Positions 22,226 to 35,385 are shown, counted from the first letter of the stretch. The stretch is 64,000 nt of DNA from Larix kaempferi (GCA_027924585.1 BSBM01000762.1:10078501-10142500), one strand, 5' to 3'. Notes: generated by a model from the sequence alone, not told the origin. Numbers and translations are program-made.

Positions 22226-23040
22226 CAATATTCTGCACAAATACTTGGATAAGTTTTCTATTGTGTTTATAGATGACATTCTAGTGTATTCTAAAAGTAA
22301 AGAAAAACATGACGAACATCTGCATATTATTTTACAAGTTCTGAGAGATCATCAATTATATGCTAAGTTTAGTAAATGTGACTTTCACAAGGATAAGATT
22401 CAGTATTTAGGACACATAATTTCTAAGGAAGGAATCTCAGTTGACCCTGATAAGATAAAATACATTAATGAATGGCTGGTTCCTAAGGATGTGTCGGATT
22501 TACATTCATTTATGGGTATTACTAGATATTATAGAAAATTCATAAAAGGTTTTTCAAAGATTGCCAACCCCATAACCTCCTTACAGAAGAAGGGGAAGAA
22601 GTTTATATGGGATCAGAAATGTTCAGACAGTTTTAAGAAGTTAAAGGAATTACTGACTAGAGTGCCTATTCTGAGGATTGCAGATCTTAATAAGGATTTT
22701 ATAGTATGCACTGATGCATGTAATGACGGACTCGGTGGAGTCCTAACATAAGAGGGACATGATGTTGCATACGAGTCTAGAAAGCTAAAAATACATGAGA
22801 AGAATTACTCTACTTATGATTTGGAGTTACTAGCAGTAGTTCACGCTTTAAAAATGTGGCGACACCATCTTATTGGCATAAAATTTACCTTGTTGACACA
22901 TAACATGGGGCTGAAGTATTTATTAGATCAGACAAATTTGAACGCTAGACAAGTTAGATGGTTAACTTTTCTAAGTGAATATGATTTTGAAATTCAACAC
23001 ATAAAAAGGTAAAGAGAATAAGGTTGTTGATGTTGTAAGT
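22226..23040 (+). pseudogene. RT (palm-thumb) and RNase H of the chromovirus
   Basis: Begins at HKYLDKFSIVFIDDILVYS, holding the active site as FIDD. Then come KCDFHKDKIQYLGHIIS, FMGITRYYRKFIKGFS and an RNase H with CTDACNDGLGGVLT and YDLELLAVVHALKMW. A TAA at 22749-22751 replaces the expected Gln codon. The third acidic position (usually TDH or SDH) reads THN. A frameshift near 23011 separates it from integrase. Confidence 0.85.
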
Positions 23041-24345
23041 CGTAATGCAAGGATAAATTTTATTTCAGCCATCAGTACATAGTCAACAGAATTAGAAAAT
23101 CATATCTTTGAAGAGATTAAAATTGATGAAGAATACAAAAAATTACAAGAAAAGAAAACAAATAGCAATTCTGAAAATTCTATGGAAGATTACAGTTTAA
23201 AGGAAAATGGATTGTTGTTGTACAAAAACAGATTGTATGTACCCAACATACCAAAAGTAAAAATTCTAATTTTAGATGAGATGCACAAAAGTCATTATTC
23301 TGGTCATCCAGGTTATCAGAAAACCATCACTATGTTATGGAAAGAGTACTATTGGCCCAAAATGAAGGATGAAGTAGCATAATATATAGCTAAGTGTTTA
23401 GACTGTCAAAAAGTGAAGGTTGAACATCAACATCTGGCTGGACTGTTATAGCCATTGCCTATACCGATATGGAAATGGGAAATTATAAGTATAGATTTTA
23501 TTCACAGATTACCAAGGAATCAAAAACAGAATGAATCCATCATGGTGGTCGTGGATAAACTCAACAAGGAAGCACGTTTTATACCTGTAAAAACTACTCA
23601 TAAGGCCCCAGATATTGCATAAATATTTATGAAACAAATGTTTTGGTTGCATGGAATACCAAAGGTGATAGTTTCAGACCATGATTCTAAGTTTACTGGA
23701 AACTTTTGGAGATCTTTGTTGAAAGTGTTGAATACAACCTTAAACTTCAGCACAGCATTTCATCCACAAACGGATGGACAGACAGAAAGGGTGAATCAAA
23801 TATTGGAAGACATGCTGAGAATATATGTTAAGGATCAGCCTGGTAAGTGGGAGGACTATTTACATCTAGCTGAATTTTCATATAACAACCATTATCATGC
23901 ATCAGCTAGGCTTAGCCCTTTCAAAATTCTTTATGGTAGGAAATGTGATACACTAATTTCTTGTAATGACCTAGTTAATAGAGTTATTCTAGGACCAAAA
24001 TTGTTGCAGGAATTAGAACGAATTGTGAAACAGGTACAAAGAAATCTTAAAGCTACCCAAGATAGGAAAAGGAGTCAAGCAGACCTTAGAAGGACTCATA
24101 AAGAGTTCCAGGTTGGTGAGCATGTTTTTCTTAAGGTAAGACCGAAAAAGAGTTCATTGAAATTGGGAAGCTGTGCCAAGTTGGCACCCAGGTATTGTGG
24201 TCCTTTCAAAATTTTGTCAAGGGTGGGACCCGTGGCATACTAACTGGCTTTGCCACCAAATCTAAAGACACATAATGTTTTTCATATATCATTTTTAAAG
24301 AAGTATGTACATGATCCTACTCATGTTGTAAATTGGAATGATGTA
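23041..24345 (+). pseudogene. Integrase of the chromovirus
   Basis: HHCC zinc region: HKSHYSGHPGYQKT, then KCLDCQKVK. Catalytic core: SIDFIHRLP (Asp), VSDHDSKFTG (Asp) and DGQTERVNQ (Glu), all three acids present. Then FSYNNHYHASARLSPF and LYGRKC, and a tail with GEHVFLKVRP and LAPRYCGPFKIL. Stops (about 23380, 23448, 23620, 24241) fit C-to-T changes of CAA or CAG. No frameshift is seen from 23182 to 24345. Confidence 0.87.
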
Positions 24346-24545
24346 TAGGTGGGACAAGACAACGATTTTCAGGTGGAACCAGACTGTATCCTCGAAAGAA
24401 GGGAAACTTTACTCTGGAATCGTACCATTGGGCAGGTAAAGGTGCAATAGAAGCACCTTAGCCCAGAATAAGAAACCTGGGAGTTGGAGAGTAGTATGCG
24501 GGAAGCATACCCAACTTTGTTTCAGGAACACTCAGAGAGTTATTA
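24346..24545 (+). pseudogene. Chromodomain-like C-terminus of chromovirus integrase
   Basis: Reads EPDCILERRETLLWNRT, then KHLSPE, then ETWELESSMREAYPTLF. This has the chromodomain layout: Pro-x-x-Ile-Leu-x-Arg, a Trp-containing strand (Trp codon now TAG) and T-W-E. In chromoviruses it guides insertion to particular chromatin. Stops at about 24346, 24448 and 24469. Confidence 0.7.
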
Positions 24546-24581
24546 AACAACATCGAGGACGATGTTGAGCTTTAAGGGGGG

Positions 24582-27500
24582 TGTATGTCACCTACCCAAA
24601 TTTTGAGAATATTTATTTATTTGCAAAGTACATTATGTTAAATTATAATTACAATTTTTTGTAATTATGACCAAGTTTGGTCAAGGATGATTGTAATTAC
24701 TTATTATAATTATTTAATAAATTAAAATAGGAGACAAACACCCAAGGGAACTGTTAAATGAGTGTTCACTGACCCAATATGAGGAATGGAAGCTGTTAGA
24801 AGGCATGGGACATATGGCAGCATTTGTACTCCACCACTAGTTGTTGGTTATGGGACAACTACCCCTAACTTTGTGGCATTATCCCCTAGGTGGGTGGAAG
24901 AGAGAAGTCAACTCATTAATGACTAGTTAACCACTAAAAGGCCTAGGCATCCTAGATAAGGCAATTTGAATTGAGCAGGCAGCTGCTACAATATTTACTA
25001 CAGAAATATTCCTCAAGTGTATCAGGTGATCACTAAGAGATTCGAATAGGGAGGCTAAAGTGTGAGTGCAATTGTGAGTCTACTAGTTATTATGAGAAAG
25101 AAAACCAGAGGTGCTGGTGCAGGTCTCTTTGACTGCTGATTCCTTATGACTGGATAATCTATATTCTACTGCACGTTGATGAACTAAGGATTCTACAAAC
25201 TCTTCTTCCTAGTGGTTCAATGAACAGGCTCGGGGGTCCTAAAGCAAGTAATTTGGTTGTCTTCAAGAATAGGTTGGGTGGAACAGGTTCCATGGGTTGT
25301 TTGTTTCTCCTACAATCAACGAAGTTCTACTGTTCTTACTTTTGTTTACAGATAGATATTTTATGCATGGTAGAATTATTATTTATAGTTATACAGAAGA
25401 AACTATTTGATTTTCTGACTTAAAGATGATATGTTTCAATAATGATTAAGTAATTTAAATGAATGATTGAATTATTTTTTGTATGTTTCCCATACTGTTA
25501 TTTGTATAGTGCTCTAGTATAGAAAAGTGAAATTAATAGTGATGAGTGATAGGAAAAATGCCATTTGAATGAAAAGATAAACACATTATTTTCTCTTGTT
25601 AAATTCTGTCATTTCAATCATAAGTTTAAAACGTAGGAAATAGTACAGCATAGTAAAAACAGATGTATAACATTCATCTATTTCATAACAAAAGAAAAAC
25701 ACTTTGATTTCTGCACAGATCTATATTTTCCAATTCAATTCCATTTATTTTCGAATAGTAACAATATGCATTTCAATATTATAAATCCATTAGTTTCAAA
25801 CATTTTATATTCTAAGAAGTATAGCAGCTGCAAACTATCCTCTATACCGAGTGTTACTTACAAACCATAAGTAAACACTTACTATTCTTCATTATTAATT
25901 ATCACATTTTGATTTTAGTATCGTTATCTGAGAAATAGCTTATAACCCTACAAGAAACATAAATAGTGTCAAAATCCACAAGGTAGGGTTTCGTTTGTTG
26001 CAATAAGATCAAACCTTGTGGTTTATAGTCATTTTTTTTTTAAGTGATAACAAATCAAGTCAAACAACACCATCTTCCAAACTACAGTTAAGGAAAACAA
26101 TCAAAACTTCATTTCATTCTATTCCATTACAAACGCCATTTTCATATTTCTATTCAAAACCCAAATAGCATAGATCCTCTATTTCTTCTCATAGAGACGA
26201 ATCAACAATGACCTTAAAATTTTCACTAAAAGCAGTTGTTATCTATTCATCATCGATGAAGTAGCTTATAAGACATTACACAGTAAATAATGAAGTTTTT
26301 AACACTGTGGTTTCCATTCAGAGTAACGAGGGTTTATCCCTTGGTGATTACATTTCCAAAACAAGATACATTTCAACCAAAAGTTTACAGTAGACGCTGC
26401 ATTAATCAGACTAGCCAACATCTCTGTAGTTGGGCACTTAGCATTAATGCCCACAAGTTACTTTCCATGGACGAAAACCGTGCCAGAAATCCAAACACCC
26501 AAAGCGTTTTTATACATCATTCGTCGACAACAACTGAACTAGGAGAACAAACGAGGTAAGGTTACCATCGAGGCTTATTGATGGACAAGCAGTCCTTTCT
26601 CTTCAAGCCTTGAGTCTAGAAAGATTTCGACGAGAACAAAACTTGTCATACAAAGAAAACCTAGAATCAATTAATGGCGAAACTTTATATACTTTTTGAT
26701 GAATTAAAATAATAGCAGAACGATTTTAGAACGAATCTTTACCTATGCGTAAGAGGCACATCTACAAGCAGGGATGACAAGGCTATCCATTCGGAACATG
26801 GAAGAAATATTTCTAGTCAATAATTTACCACTGCATGAGATTCGAAAACGGTGCAAATGCTTCAACAAAAACCCTGGACAAACACCCTCGCTACTTACGT
26901 AGAAAAACCAGCTAAAGATTCATTGTTTCACCATTAAACTGTTGCAAAATTTCACTACAGACTCGGATTCATAAGAATGAATTTTTTGTGCAGAGTAGAC
27001 ACTCATTGGTCACAGGTTCAAGTCTGCAAACCTCCATATTTGCAAACCCTAGAAACTCTCAGCCTATCGGCCTCACACTAAAACATTACCCAGCAAAATG
27101 AATGCCAAAACCCGTTTCAACGTTGAAGTAGGTTGCTTAGTTAGGGTTTCACTACAATCTCTAGAATTCACAGATCAACAATGGAGAATTGCTTCCAACC
27201 AGGCACGTTGGAAAGTCGACAACCACTACATTAGATACCTCATTAAATGTTATAACCACGACGCTGGTAGCTCAGTATGCCAAGGATCAAATCTTGACAC
27301 AGCTTGACGATTTAAGTGCAATTGGTGAACTCCTTCACATGCTAGTCAGCCATGAGAGCATACACGTATAGCCACACCGAATATAGTAGGCAGAAGACTT
27401 AAATGTCAAGGCCATTCTTATCAATGATGCCAACAACCTCGTACTCCAAGCATTCATTAACCCATCATTTCACCTGCCAGCATTTGAACTTAGGGTTACG

Positions 27501-28589
27501 ACAACCATTATACATCTATTCCAATGTTTGTTAAATGGATGGTTCATACATTTTTATTTACAACATTTAATTTAATAACAAATCATATTGCAAAGTTAGG
27601 GAATAGTTAGAGTTCCATTATTTGCAGCATATTAGTTTGTCTATATAGCATAGTTCTTTCCATTATATGAACAATGGATTAAAAAAAGATAAGTTCTTAT
27701 AGTATTGTAATTCTATGTTGAAATCATTATAAGTATGAAGTTAGGATAAAAGTGAAAATTATCTCAATAATAGGTTTGTAGATGCAATTACAAATGCATA
27801 GATACTTTAGTTACATTATAACATTTTCCATTTTATCCATGTTTTTTCCAATATACTATTTGTATGATAGTTTTAAAGGCTTTACGCAAAGCCAAAATAT
27901 TCACGAATCAATACATGAAATGAAAAGGTAGTAAGAGTATCATATTAATACTTGATTATCATGACCTAGTATATATTCTCGAAATACCTAAGTATAAGTA
28001 ATTATTTTTTATGAATTCATTAATGATTGTAGTTTAGATTTTTATCCTTTAATGTCTGAAAAATGTAATTTTCAAAAGCAATGCATTTAGATTCTAGGCA
28101 AAGAATCATACCTGAAACAAAGAAGTACTTAGATTATCACTAAGCATTGACAACTAATTGAAAACAGTAATTACTCTTAAACACTCGAGTTGTCGCATTT
28201 CTCTTACCTATGATTTCTGCACAAGAAAAATAGGTTCAATGCTTTAGCTAACATAGCTAAGTAAGCCTCAGGGTACCCCGTAGGACCCCTTTCATCATCA
28301 TCCAAAAAAAATGGCATACCTTGTCAAGAAGCCTCTATCATCATATATTTAGAATTACAGTTAACATAAGTATAACTAATGTCGTAAGCATGTTAAAAAA
28401 AAGGGTGTTGTATCGTTGTCATTAAAATCTTTTAGTTGTCAAACTCAGTGATTAATTTGTTTTCTGTATTAATGACTTTATTATTCAAGGATGTCTTGTT
28501 AAGCATTTATTATTTCTGAATTTGTAATTTTTAACATTTAATGTGGTTTTAAAAATTTTAAATTTTTATGAAATTACCGGGATGTTACA
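24582..28589 (+). repeat. 3' LTR of the chromovirus (about 4.0 kb)
   Basis: Follows the purine tract AAGGGGGG (24574-24581). Begins TGTATGTCACC and ends GGGATGTTACA, so the ends are a loose inverted repeat. 4008 bp is long for an LTR and an undetected insertion inside is possible. Frames at 25220-25423, 26290-26559 and 27098-27371 show no known domain, so I do not call genes. No second copy is available for comparison, so the ends rest on motif evidence. Confidence 0.6.
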
Positions 28590-28599
28590 GATCCCCACT

Positions 28600-30462
28600 A
28601 GCATTATGCCATCTCAAGGAGGTTTAGCGTTCCCTTTTTTATTACTATTGTTCCCACCCCTATGGTTATTCTTCCCCTTCTTTTTCCTACTAGGTTGTTG
28701 GTTACCGAATGGGTTCATCGATTGCATAGAATGTACATCAGATGACTGCGTTGAAACCGACAAGGCAGGAGCTTGTCTAGAAGTAGACTGGTTAATAGAC
28801 AGATTATGCATCTGGTTCGTAACCATTTCTATGGAACAAGTGCTTGTGGAACCAACAATGCCATTGTCATGTGGTCCAGGAATGGGCTTGGGGTCATGTC
28901 CTGATCGTGCCGCATCAGGTATAATGTCATACAAAATACTAGATTGAGCATAGACTAGGTCTAACTACTGAGCTTTGAAGATGGCTTGTTCCTCAGTCAT
29001 AATTCCGGACAATGAAACGTCCTTCGAGATATAAGCGAGAAAATACTTCAGGAACCATTCCAGGAGAAACTTCGGAGGAATGTTGGCTTTCACTAACCTT
29101 TTATATCGGTGCCACTCTTGAATGTGATCAGAGAAATGTGGTTTTATCCTTGCGGAAAGTAGATAATATTTTGGTACTAGTATCATAACGAACCAGCAAC
29201 TAAAAGTGATCTAGAAAAACCAAATCCAAATTGGTTAAACTCCTATATGTGCCCCTAGGTAACTCAACATACCATTTCGTGGCAGCCCCTATAAGGGTGC
29301 ATTGAAATAGCCTCAAACGGATAGAATCGTGGTTCAAGGAATCCGCAGAGCACCATAGATGGAATGTGGTGACGTGATCACCTGGATCCTCACCATTCTT
29401 CCTTTCAAAATTTGGAACATCGGAATGGATTTTGGTTGGGATTGGGGGCCATGTACGGTCATGACACACCGGATCGTTTGTGAGATTTAAAAGTTTGGGA
29501 AAATTTAACCTAGCAAGGAACGAGAGCTAAGGCTGCGAATCTTGATTATAAGATCCCAAAAGAGACTGAATTTATGAAACTGAAGGTGGAACTGTGTTCA
29601 TGGAAGTCAATACTTGAGGTGTCGACGAACTCTAACAGAAACCATGTCCATTACCAGAAGGATGATATCCTCCTCCAAACTGACCCATATAAGAATATGC
29701 AAGTATGTGCATGGAAGGGATTCCATAGGAGGGAATGGGATAATGGCTAGGATCAGCTGAATAACCGTAAATATTACATCCATAAGAATGGGGTCCCATA
29801 TAGCTACTCGATGTAGGAAAACTAGTCGAGTAAGGTCCATAAGAAAATGGTACATTCCCACTCCATGAAACTAAGGAGCTAGAAGGAGGAGAATGTTGCG
29901 GGATCATATAAGCATTCATCGGTAGATGGATATATGTAGAGGCATTCGGGTTAACGGATGGAGTATAAGTTGTAGATCCGATACCTATTGTGAAACCTCC
30001 ACTCGATAAAGGATTCACACTAACACTAGGGGCTCACGAAGTAGGATGCCCTCCTTCAACAATCATAGATTATGTAGGGATGTGACCACTCCCAAACTGA
30101 TAAGTAGTATAAGGGGGTAAAGTGCCCCCAATCCCAATGCTAGAGCTAGCATGACTATCGATCATGGTGGGATTAATATTCAGCATAAAACTGGGCATAC
30201 CCAATGAAAAACGATCTGAGGTCATAGAGACGGACGTAGAACCAAAACCTAACACACATGTAGATGAACTATATGGAATACTCGATGACCATGTCTCATT
30301 GAACGGGTTCCTACTAGTGGGATGGGATCTCACAAACCCAGGAGGATTTTTGTGTGATGAACCTTCTCCCCATCCACTTCTTGGAGCTCAAGGAGGGGAG
30401 CTTCTCTTTGTGCTAGCGGATAGAATCGAGGAAACTCCCAACGTGCCTGTTGTGGAACTCAT
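28600..30462 (-). pseudogene. gag of Tat-1
   Basis: Starts at the ATG at 30462 (MSSTTGTLG). The first 300 residues are rich in Ser, Pro, Gly and Tyr. The capsid-like core (29469-28965) reads WPPIPTKIHSDVPNFE, GEDPGDHVTTFHLWC, LRLFQCTLIGAATKWY and YISKDVSLSG, matching the plant retrotransposon gag family. A basic C-terminus follows (RKKKGKNNHRGG), near 28640. Stops at about 30069, 29637, 29583 and 29190 show decay. Gag would form the particle that packages element RNA. The chromovirus insertion begins just after it, at 28589. Confidence 0.8.
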
Positions 30463-32155
30463 AATGGGATCTCTCTGAAGCTAGTGAGATGTAAACAAAG
30501 GACTAGTGGTAGTCCTCTGACATCTCTTACGAAGAGACTATGACGGATCGCTAGCTGGTAAACCAGCCAACCGACGAGATTGGAGGAGAGGCGGATCTCT
30601 ATCCACGATGAATTCAAAGAGTTAGCAAATAAACGTCTCCTAACGACCCACTAAAATGTCACAGAGCACACACCTAAAATAAACTACAACCAAAATGCAC
30701 ACAATGGGGGACTAGCTCAAGGGACCCCCCAACACTACAGTCGGTATGTCTCTCCTAGGAGAGGCTTGAGACTCCCAAACTATAAATGGCGGTAGAATAA
30801 TCAGTTATAAGGGCCCTTAGTCTTCACTGTGTGAACACAACTGTGTTTTCTGACCCCTATCTGACTCAAGACACTCACAAAATAACCACTGCAGATGCCC
30901 TATGTGATACCTAGGTAAAGGAACTATGGCCACCATGTATAACCAATGCTCAGGCAAAAAGTCGCAGGTGGGATCCATCGTATGGGAAGGGTAGCTAAGC
31001 CTGAAACTCAAGAGGTTCAAATCCCCTAAGAATCCCCAAATACGAAAAAATATTGGATATATCTCCCACGTTCAGCAAGTATTGTAGGGCTATCTCCGCA
31101 ACCAACCTCCCGTGTCCTCGTGCTTAACTCTGGTTTAAGTAGAGCATCTTGAGAACACCGATGTATACCATGGGTTTCACCACTCCTTGGTCAGACACAA
31201 AATGATTGTTTAATAGTCTTTGATTGTTAACTCAACAGGATCTATTCCAAGACTCTAAACCTATACTAGTTGGTGCACCTTAGAAAATAAATCATTCTAA
31301 TCAATTTTAAATTAATCGTTAATTTTAATGGTTTTGATTAATCAAGGGGGTATGGTCATGAAACTAGTGATGTGAAAGGACTCAATAAAATGCACACCCA
31401 AAAAGCACTAAACTCTTCTATCAATGGAAAAATATGCCACTAAATGACAGTCAAACCAAAGTTTATTTTCAAAAATAAAAATACAATCTCTTTAATATTT
31501 CATGCACAAAGAAGCCCTAATGAAGGCACAAGCATTCTAATGCAAAAATGCAAATACATAAAGCAATTTTTATTTTTTTCACTATAAATGAATGAAAATG
31601 CAACAGTTTTTTTGTATTTTCAATATAAATGAATGAAAATGCAAGCAGAATTAAAAAAATTCAGAAAAGAATGCAAAGAATACAGTGCAGATAACCCAAC
31701 AAACCCCAAAAAGAAAGACTCAGCTAAGCTAATGGGCTATAAAAAGAAAAATGGTTAAAAAAAAAAATTCTCAAAAACAAAGAAAGAGGAGCTTCCAGTC
31801 ACGAAAAGAGGCGAGGAACAGACAGTACATCAGCCCAGAAAGACTCACGAAAACTCATAACTCACCCAACATCAACCAAACACCAACAATAAGGTTAAAC
31901 TAGAGTTGTACGTGAATGTTTAGTAAACAATTGTGTATGTACACGGGCTGTAGAAGGAAAAATCACGTATAGACGCGGGAAAAACATAGCTAGCGAGCGT
32001 ACAAGGAAAGATATGTGACCAAAAAATGTGTGGAATGGCCATAAAAACTCAATATTTTTCTATAAGAACCTGATGACCTACCAACGACACAAAAAATCGA
32101 AAGAATAGAGACTCAAAATAAGGAAAATTGCCCAAAAATCCCAAATGGAGGCTTC
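30463..32155 (-). other. 5' leader of Tat-1
   Basis: Non-coding stretch between primer site and gag, AT-rich with A-runs near 31760. Long leaders are usual in Tat elements. I see no extra gene. Confidence 0.6.
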
Positions 32156-32174
32156 TCCCCAGCGGAGTTGCCAA
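32156..32174 (-). other. Primer-binding site of Tat-1
   Basis: The minus strand reads TTGGCAACTCCGCTGGGGA, the motif seen right after the 5' LTR in many plant Tat-like elements. It differs from the TGGTATCAGAGC site of the copia elements. Element G has nearly the same motif at 37245-37263 on the plus strand. Confidence 0.7.
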
Positions 32175-33121
32175 TTCTATTATAGAGAAAAACTTCTGAT
32201 GGCTTGGGGTAGATCACAACATACATATGACACAAAGAAACCAACTCAATTCCCAACCTACTCTATATGAATTTAAATGTGAATAGAAAACCTAGAGAGC
32301 CTACCCCAATCCAGACGTTTGATGAATAATTTCATTGAGCTTTCAAATATTCACACTTGTACTTGCAGCTTAGTCTCAACAATAAATGAAAACAAGTTCA
32401 TATGATATATGAAATATGTTAGCATATACAATAGCATAATCCATGATATATATAAGCAAATGTACCCAATGATAATAAACAATCATTCACAATAACAATT
32501 GGACGAGAAAATGAGTATTTCTATTGATATGAACAAGAAGAACAAGATACAACCTCCTGTTGGCAACTCATCTGAACCAAGAACTAAGTCCCTCCACTTG
32601 TCCCTCTACCAATTCAATCCCCCATGCAATGGAAAACTCACGCGTAAAGGAGCAAATCCCTCACAATATTTGGAAGAGTTTGGTAGGTGAACATAAAAGG
32701 TTCACAACGACTAGGATCAATGGATGTAGACTCAAGCTATGAAAAAATTCCAATAGAGTTTCAATGCTCTTCTCTTTCTCCCTCCTTCCTTCCATGCATA
32801 ATGGCTCAATATATAACCCTCCAAAGGAAAGTGAAAGGTCGGATCGAGTCATTTTGAGATACATGGAGGGCCAAAGTTCACCATGGCCGCTTTTTGGAGT
32901 CAAAAATAGAGATTTTACTCTCTTTTACCAATTAACTCGATGTATGTGGGCTATAATGGTGTAGCATGCGTATGCGCGAGTTGGATTGAAGCAACTTGCA
33001 TATAGGATTAAAAGTAGGGGAAAAGGGTTCCTGGAGGACAAAAAGTGGTTATGATCCCATAAATGGATAATGGAGGCCAATGAGTGCTAATGCTCACAAG
33101 GTGGCAAAATATTGTGTAACA
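32175..33121 (-). repeat. Probable 5' LTR of Tat-1
   Basis: Lies directly upstream (minus strand) of the primer site. The right edge reads TGTTACACAATATTTTGCC on the minus strand. A TATA-like TTATATATTG at about 32805-32815 (minus) marks a promoter. The left edge lacks a clean CA end and no partner LTR was found, so limits are approximate. Frames at 32499-32964 are chance. Confidence 0.5.
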
Positions 33122-34654
33122 GGTTTCTTTTATGAACTCCTGAAATTGGTAGAACTATGCGTGGCTATGTCTGAGTGAGAGGCTTGATCCTTATGATTGT
33201 ATGCTGCAACTATAGAATATAATATTTTATTTCTTGTACTGGTAAGTTAGGATTTAACTTCTTGCAAAAGTAAAATAGTTATTTTTCTCTGGAAGTAGTC
33301 ATTTCTAGAATTGATATAATTTGAAGGATTGTTTTATGATGATGAAATCTTTTGATTCTTGATGATTGAATTAGAATTTGAAGTTGATTGGTTAGTGGTC
33401 AGAGTACAAACTTAGTAAGTAAGTTGCAAGGTATTTCTTGAATGAATTGGGTGACTTATAGTTTACTGAATTAGTTACTCAGTGTTTATGCATATATTTT
33501 GCTTGATTTTCTTTGAAATGACCAGACTTCCCTGGGCTGACAATTTATAATGAGAGATAAATGTTCAAATGTAATTGATGGCTTGAATTAGTTGCATGGT
33601 TTAAAAATACCATGAGTTGAGTTATAATTATCATGATTGTTTTGAATTGGATTGGTATTTGTAGTTTAAAGAGATGATTTAGCGAACTAAAGAAAAAACA
33701 TGAATTGGTTGTATGGTTTACAAAAACCATGGATTTCTTATTTAAGAAAACTAAACTATTGTTATAATTTGTTTATTTAAGAATGTGCTTTGGTAGTTAG
33801 AATAATGAAAGAATATGATAACATGTGATGATGTTTTCCATTTTTAAGAAAGAATTAATTCTAAAGAGAAAATAATTATGAAGTTTGTTAAACAAGTTAT
33901 TAAGCTTTTTTCAAATTGAGTTTTAGATTATTTAAAAGTTCTGAAATAAATAGTGTATTGCTGAAACTTCTGTAGCATGTTGTTGAAACTCCTGTAGCAT
34001 GTTGCTAAAACTCCTCTAGCAGGTTGCTGAAAATTCTATAGCATGTTACTAAAACTTTCCAGCAATAGCTGAAACTCACTGTAGTAGTTGAAACTAACAC
34101 ACACATGTTATAGTTATGTTATGGGTCTCACAATAGACTTATGCTTCCACAAAAGTGTGCATAATGTATTTATGCATGTGAATAATTTATAAATATGTTT
34201 AAAAAAAATGGTGTGTCTTTAGTTTTTTCAATGTAACAGAATAGGGAATTACAATTTCAACGTTGACGTCTAGTCTAACAATGCTAAATTTGTTTAGTCA
34301 TATGATAGTTATAATATGTGTGGTCAAGTACATGAGCATGCACGTCTTTTGGGTTAGCATGATAATTGTGCATTGCCTTACCGAGCTTCTCTTTGTTTCG
34401 AGAATAATTTAATATTATCTACTAAATAGGTCCAACCACATGAAGGTAGATAATATATGTACAAAAAAATAATTTATTGTGTTTTTTGTCATACTTAAGA
34501 AGCAATGTCTCTTATAACATATGCCAACATACAAGAAAATGGCAAAAAAACTTAAAAACAATTAATTTATACATACCAATACAATTCAATAAATATATTG
34601 TATTATTAATTCAAAATATTCAGAGTAGATATATTAAGGCATACCTCATACACT
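33122..34654. other. AT-rich spacer without gene
   Basis: Sequence between the Tat-1 LTR and the CACTA remnant. Apart from the minisatellite at 33958-34090 I see no structure. It may hold the left terminal part of the CACTA transposon, but no terminal CACTA motif was identified. Confidence 0.45.
33958..34090. repeat. Minisatellite, units of about 24 bp
   Basis: Five to six diverged units of GCTGAAACTCCTGTAGCATGTT type in a row. No coding role seen. Confidence 0.75.
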
Positions 34655-35385
34655 TCAATGGGATTCATCATCTTCTTCATCCAAGTCATCATCTGTATCA
34701 TCCGATCCAGATTCATCATTGTAAGGATTAGTTTTATCATCATTGTTATCGATGTCAGTTTCGATCATCATGTCATCATCGATATCATATTCATGGAAAT
34801 TGTATACTACATCATATGATTCAACTAATTCTTTTACATCTTCCTCAGGAACATGATCATCTAACTCATGTTTATCATCTACAACATCATCTTCTTCTTC
34901 AAGACACTCTTCATTATCTTCCTCTACATTATACTTTACCGGCCTTCCCCTTAGATCATGTCTCACAACAAATGACCAACCCTCTATACCTGGAACCTCA
35001 GAGTAAAATACCTGTTCACATTGGCTTGGAAGAACATAGGGATCCGGGATCCGTTCCTGGCTCAAACAACCTTGTATTAACCATGGTAAATCCATTATAT
35101 CTTCAATAATAGTTTTATTAGGATCACATTGATTTAATCATAACATGTGCCATTTGACAACAAATATAACTACTTTGAAGGATTTAAAGTCACACTGAAT
35201 AATATCTTCCAATTACCCATAATATTGGTTTTCTGATAGTTCTGGATGTTTGTCACTTCTAGAGGAAACATTGGTCACCTCAAAGCCTGTAGTTATCCCA
35301 CAATCTGATGTTTTCTTCATTTCATCCAACTTTTTGATGCGAAATTTACAACCATTGCACTACATAGCCTTATGGTGTTTCACCT
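34655..35385 (-). pseudogene. CACTA (En/Spm) transposase C-terminal part, DUF4216-like
   Basis: Minus-strand reading: NGCKFRIKKLDEMKKTSDCG, SENQYYG, LEDIIQCDFKSFKVVIF, DPYVLPSQCEQVFYSEVPG, then WSFVVRHDLRGRP, ending in an acidic tail (DESGSDDTDDDLDEEDD). The order matches the DUF4216 region at the end of plant TNP2-type CACTA transposases (VxFKCxW, then DPFxLASQxxQVFY). Stops at about 35219 and 35137 fit C-to-T change. The last 146 codons from 35095 are open. It is a relic of the enzyme that cuts and moves CACTA elements. Confidence 0.7.

Larger units (their letters stand above)
22226..28589 (+). mobile_element. 5'-truncated chromovirus (Ty3/gypsy) with a 4-kb 3' LTR
   Basis: Starts inside RT and continues through RNase H, integrase, a chromodomain-like tail, a purine tract and one LTR ending GGGATGTTACA. 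No left LTR, gag or protease is present, so the 5' half was lost. It interrupts Tat-1 between gag (right) and protease (left). Integrase with a C-terminal chromodomain defines chromoviruses. No target duplication can be tested because the left end is missing. Confidence 0.82.
10262..33121 (-). mobile_element. Tat-like Ty3/gypsy retrotransposon (Tat-1), nested and decayed
   Basis: Read right to left on the minus strand, the order is LTR (33121-32175), primer site, leader, gag (30462-28600), protease (22221-21656), RT (13610-12501), RNase H-like connection (12500-12010), integrase (12000-11145), integrase tail (11144-10776) and an extra RNase H (10660-10262). Two later insertions split it: a chromovirus fragment at 22226-28589 and copia A at 14283-21650. 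The domain order, with integrase after RT, is Ty3/gypsy. The Pro/Ser/Tyr-rich gag and the second RNase H suggest the Tat group. No 3' LTR was found on the left. Every coding part has stops or shifts. Confidence 0.8.

Noticed and set aside
26290-27371. Open frames of 60-90 codons that could be small genes
   Set aside because: They overlap in different frames, show no known motif or codon pattern, and lie within the chromovirus LTR candidate.
28543-28947. 134-codon plus-strand frame with a hydrophobic start
   Set aside because: It is the antisense shadow of the Tat-1 gag C-terminus, whose minus-strand reading matches a known family.
32499-32964. Overlapping frames on both strands right of the Tat-1 primer site
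   Set aside because: They fall in the probable LTR near its TATA-like site and have no homology that I recognise.
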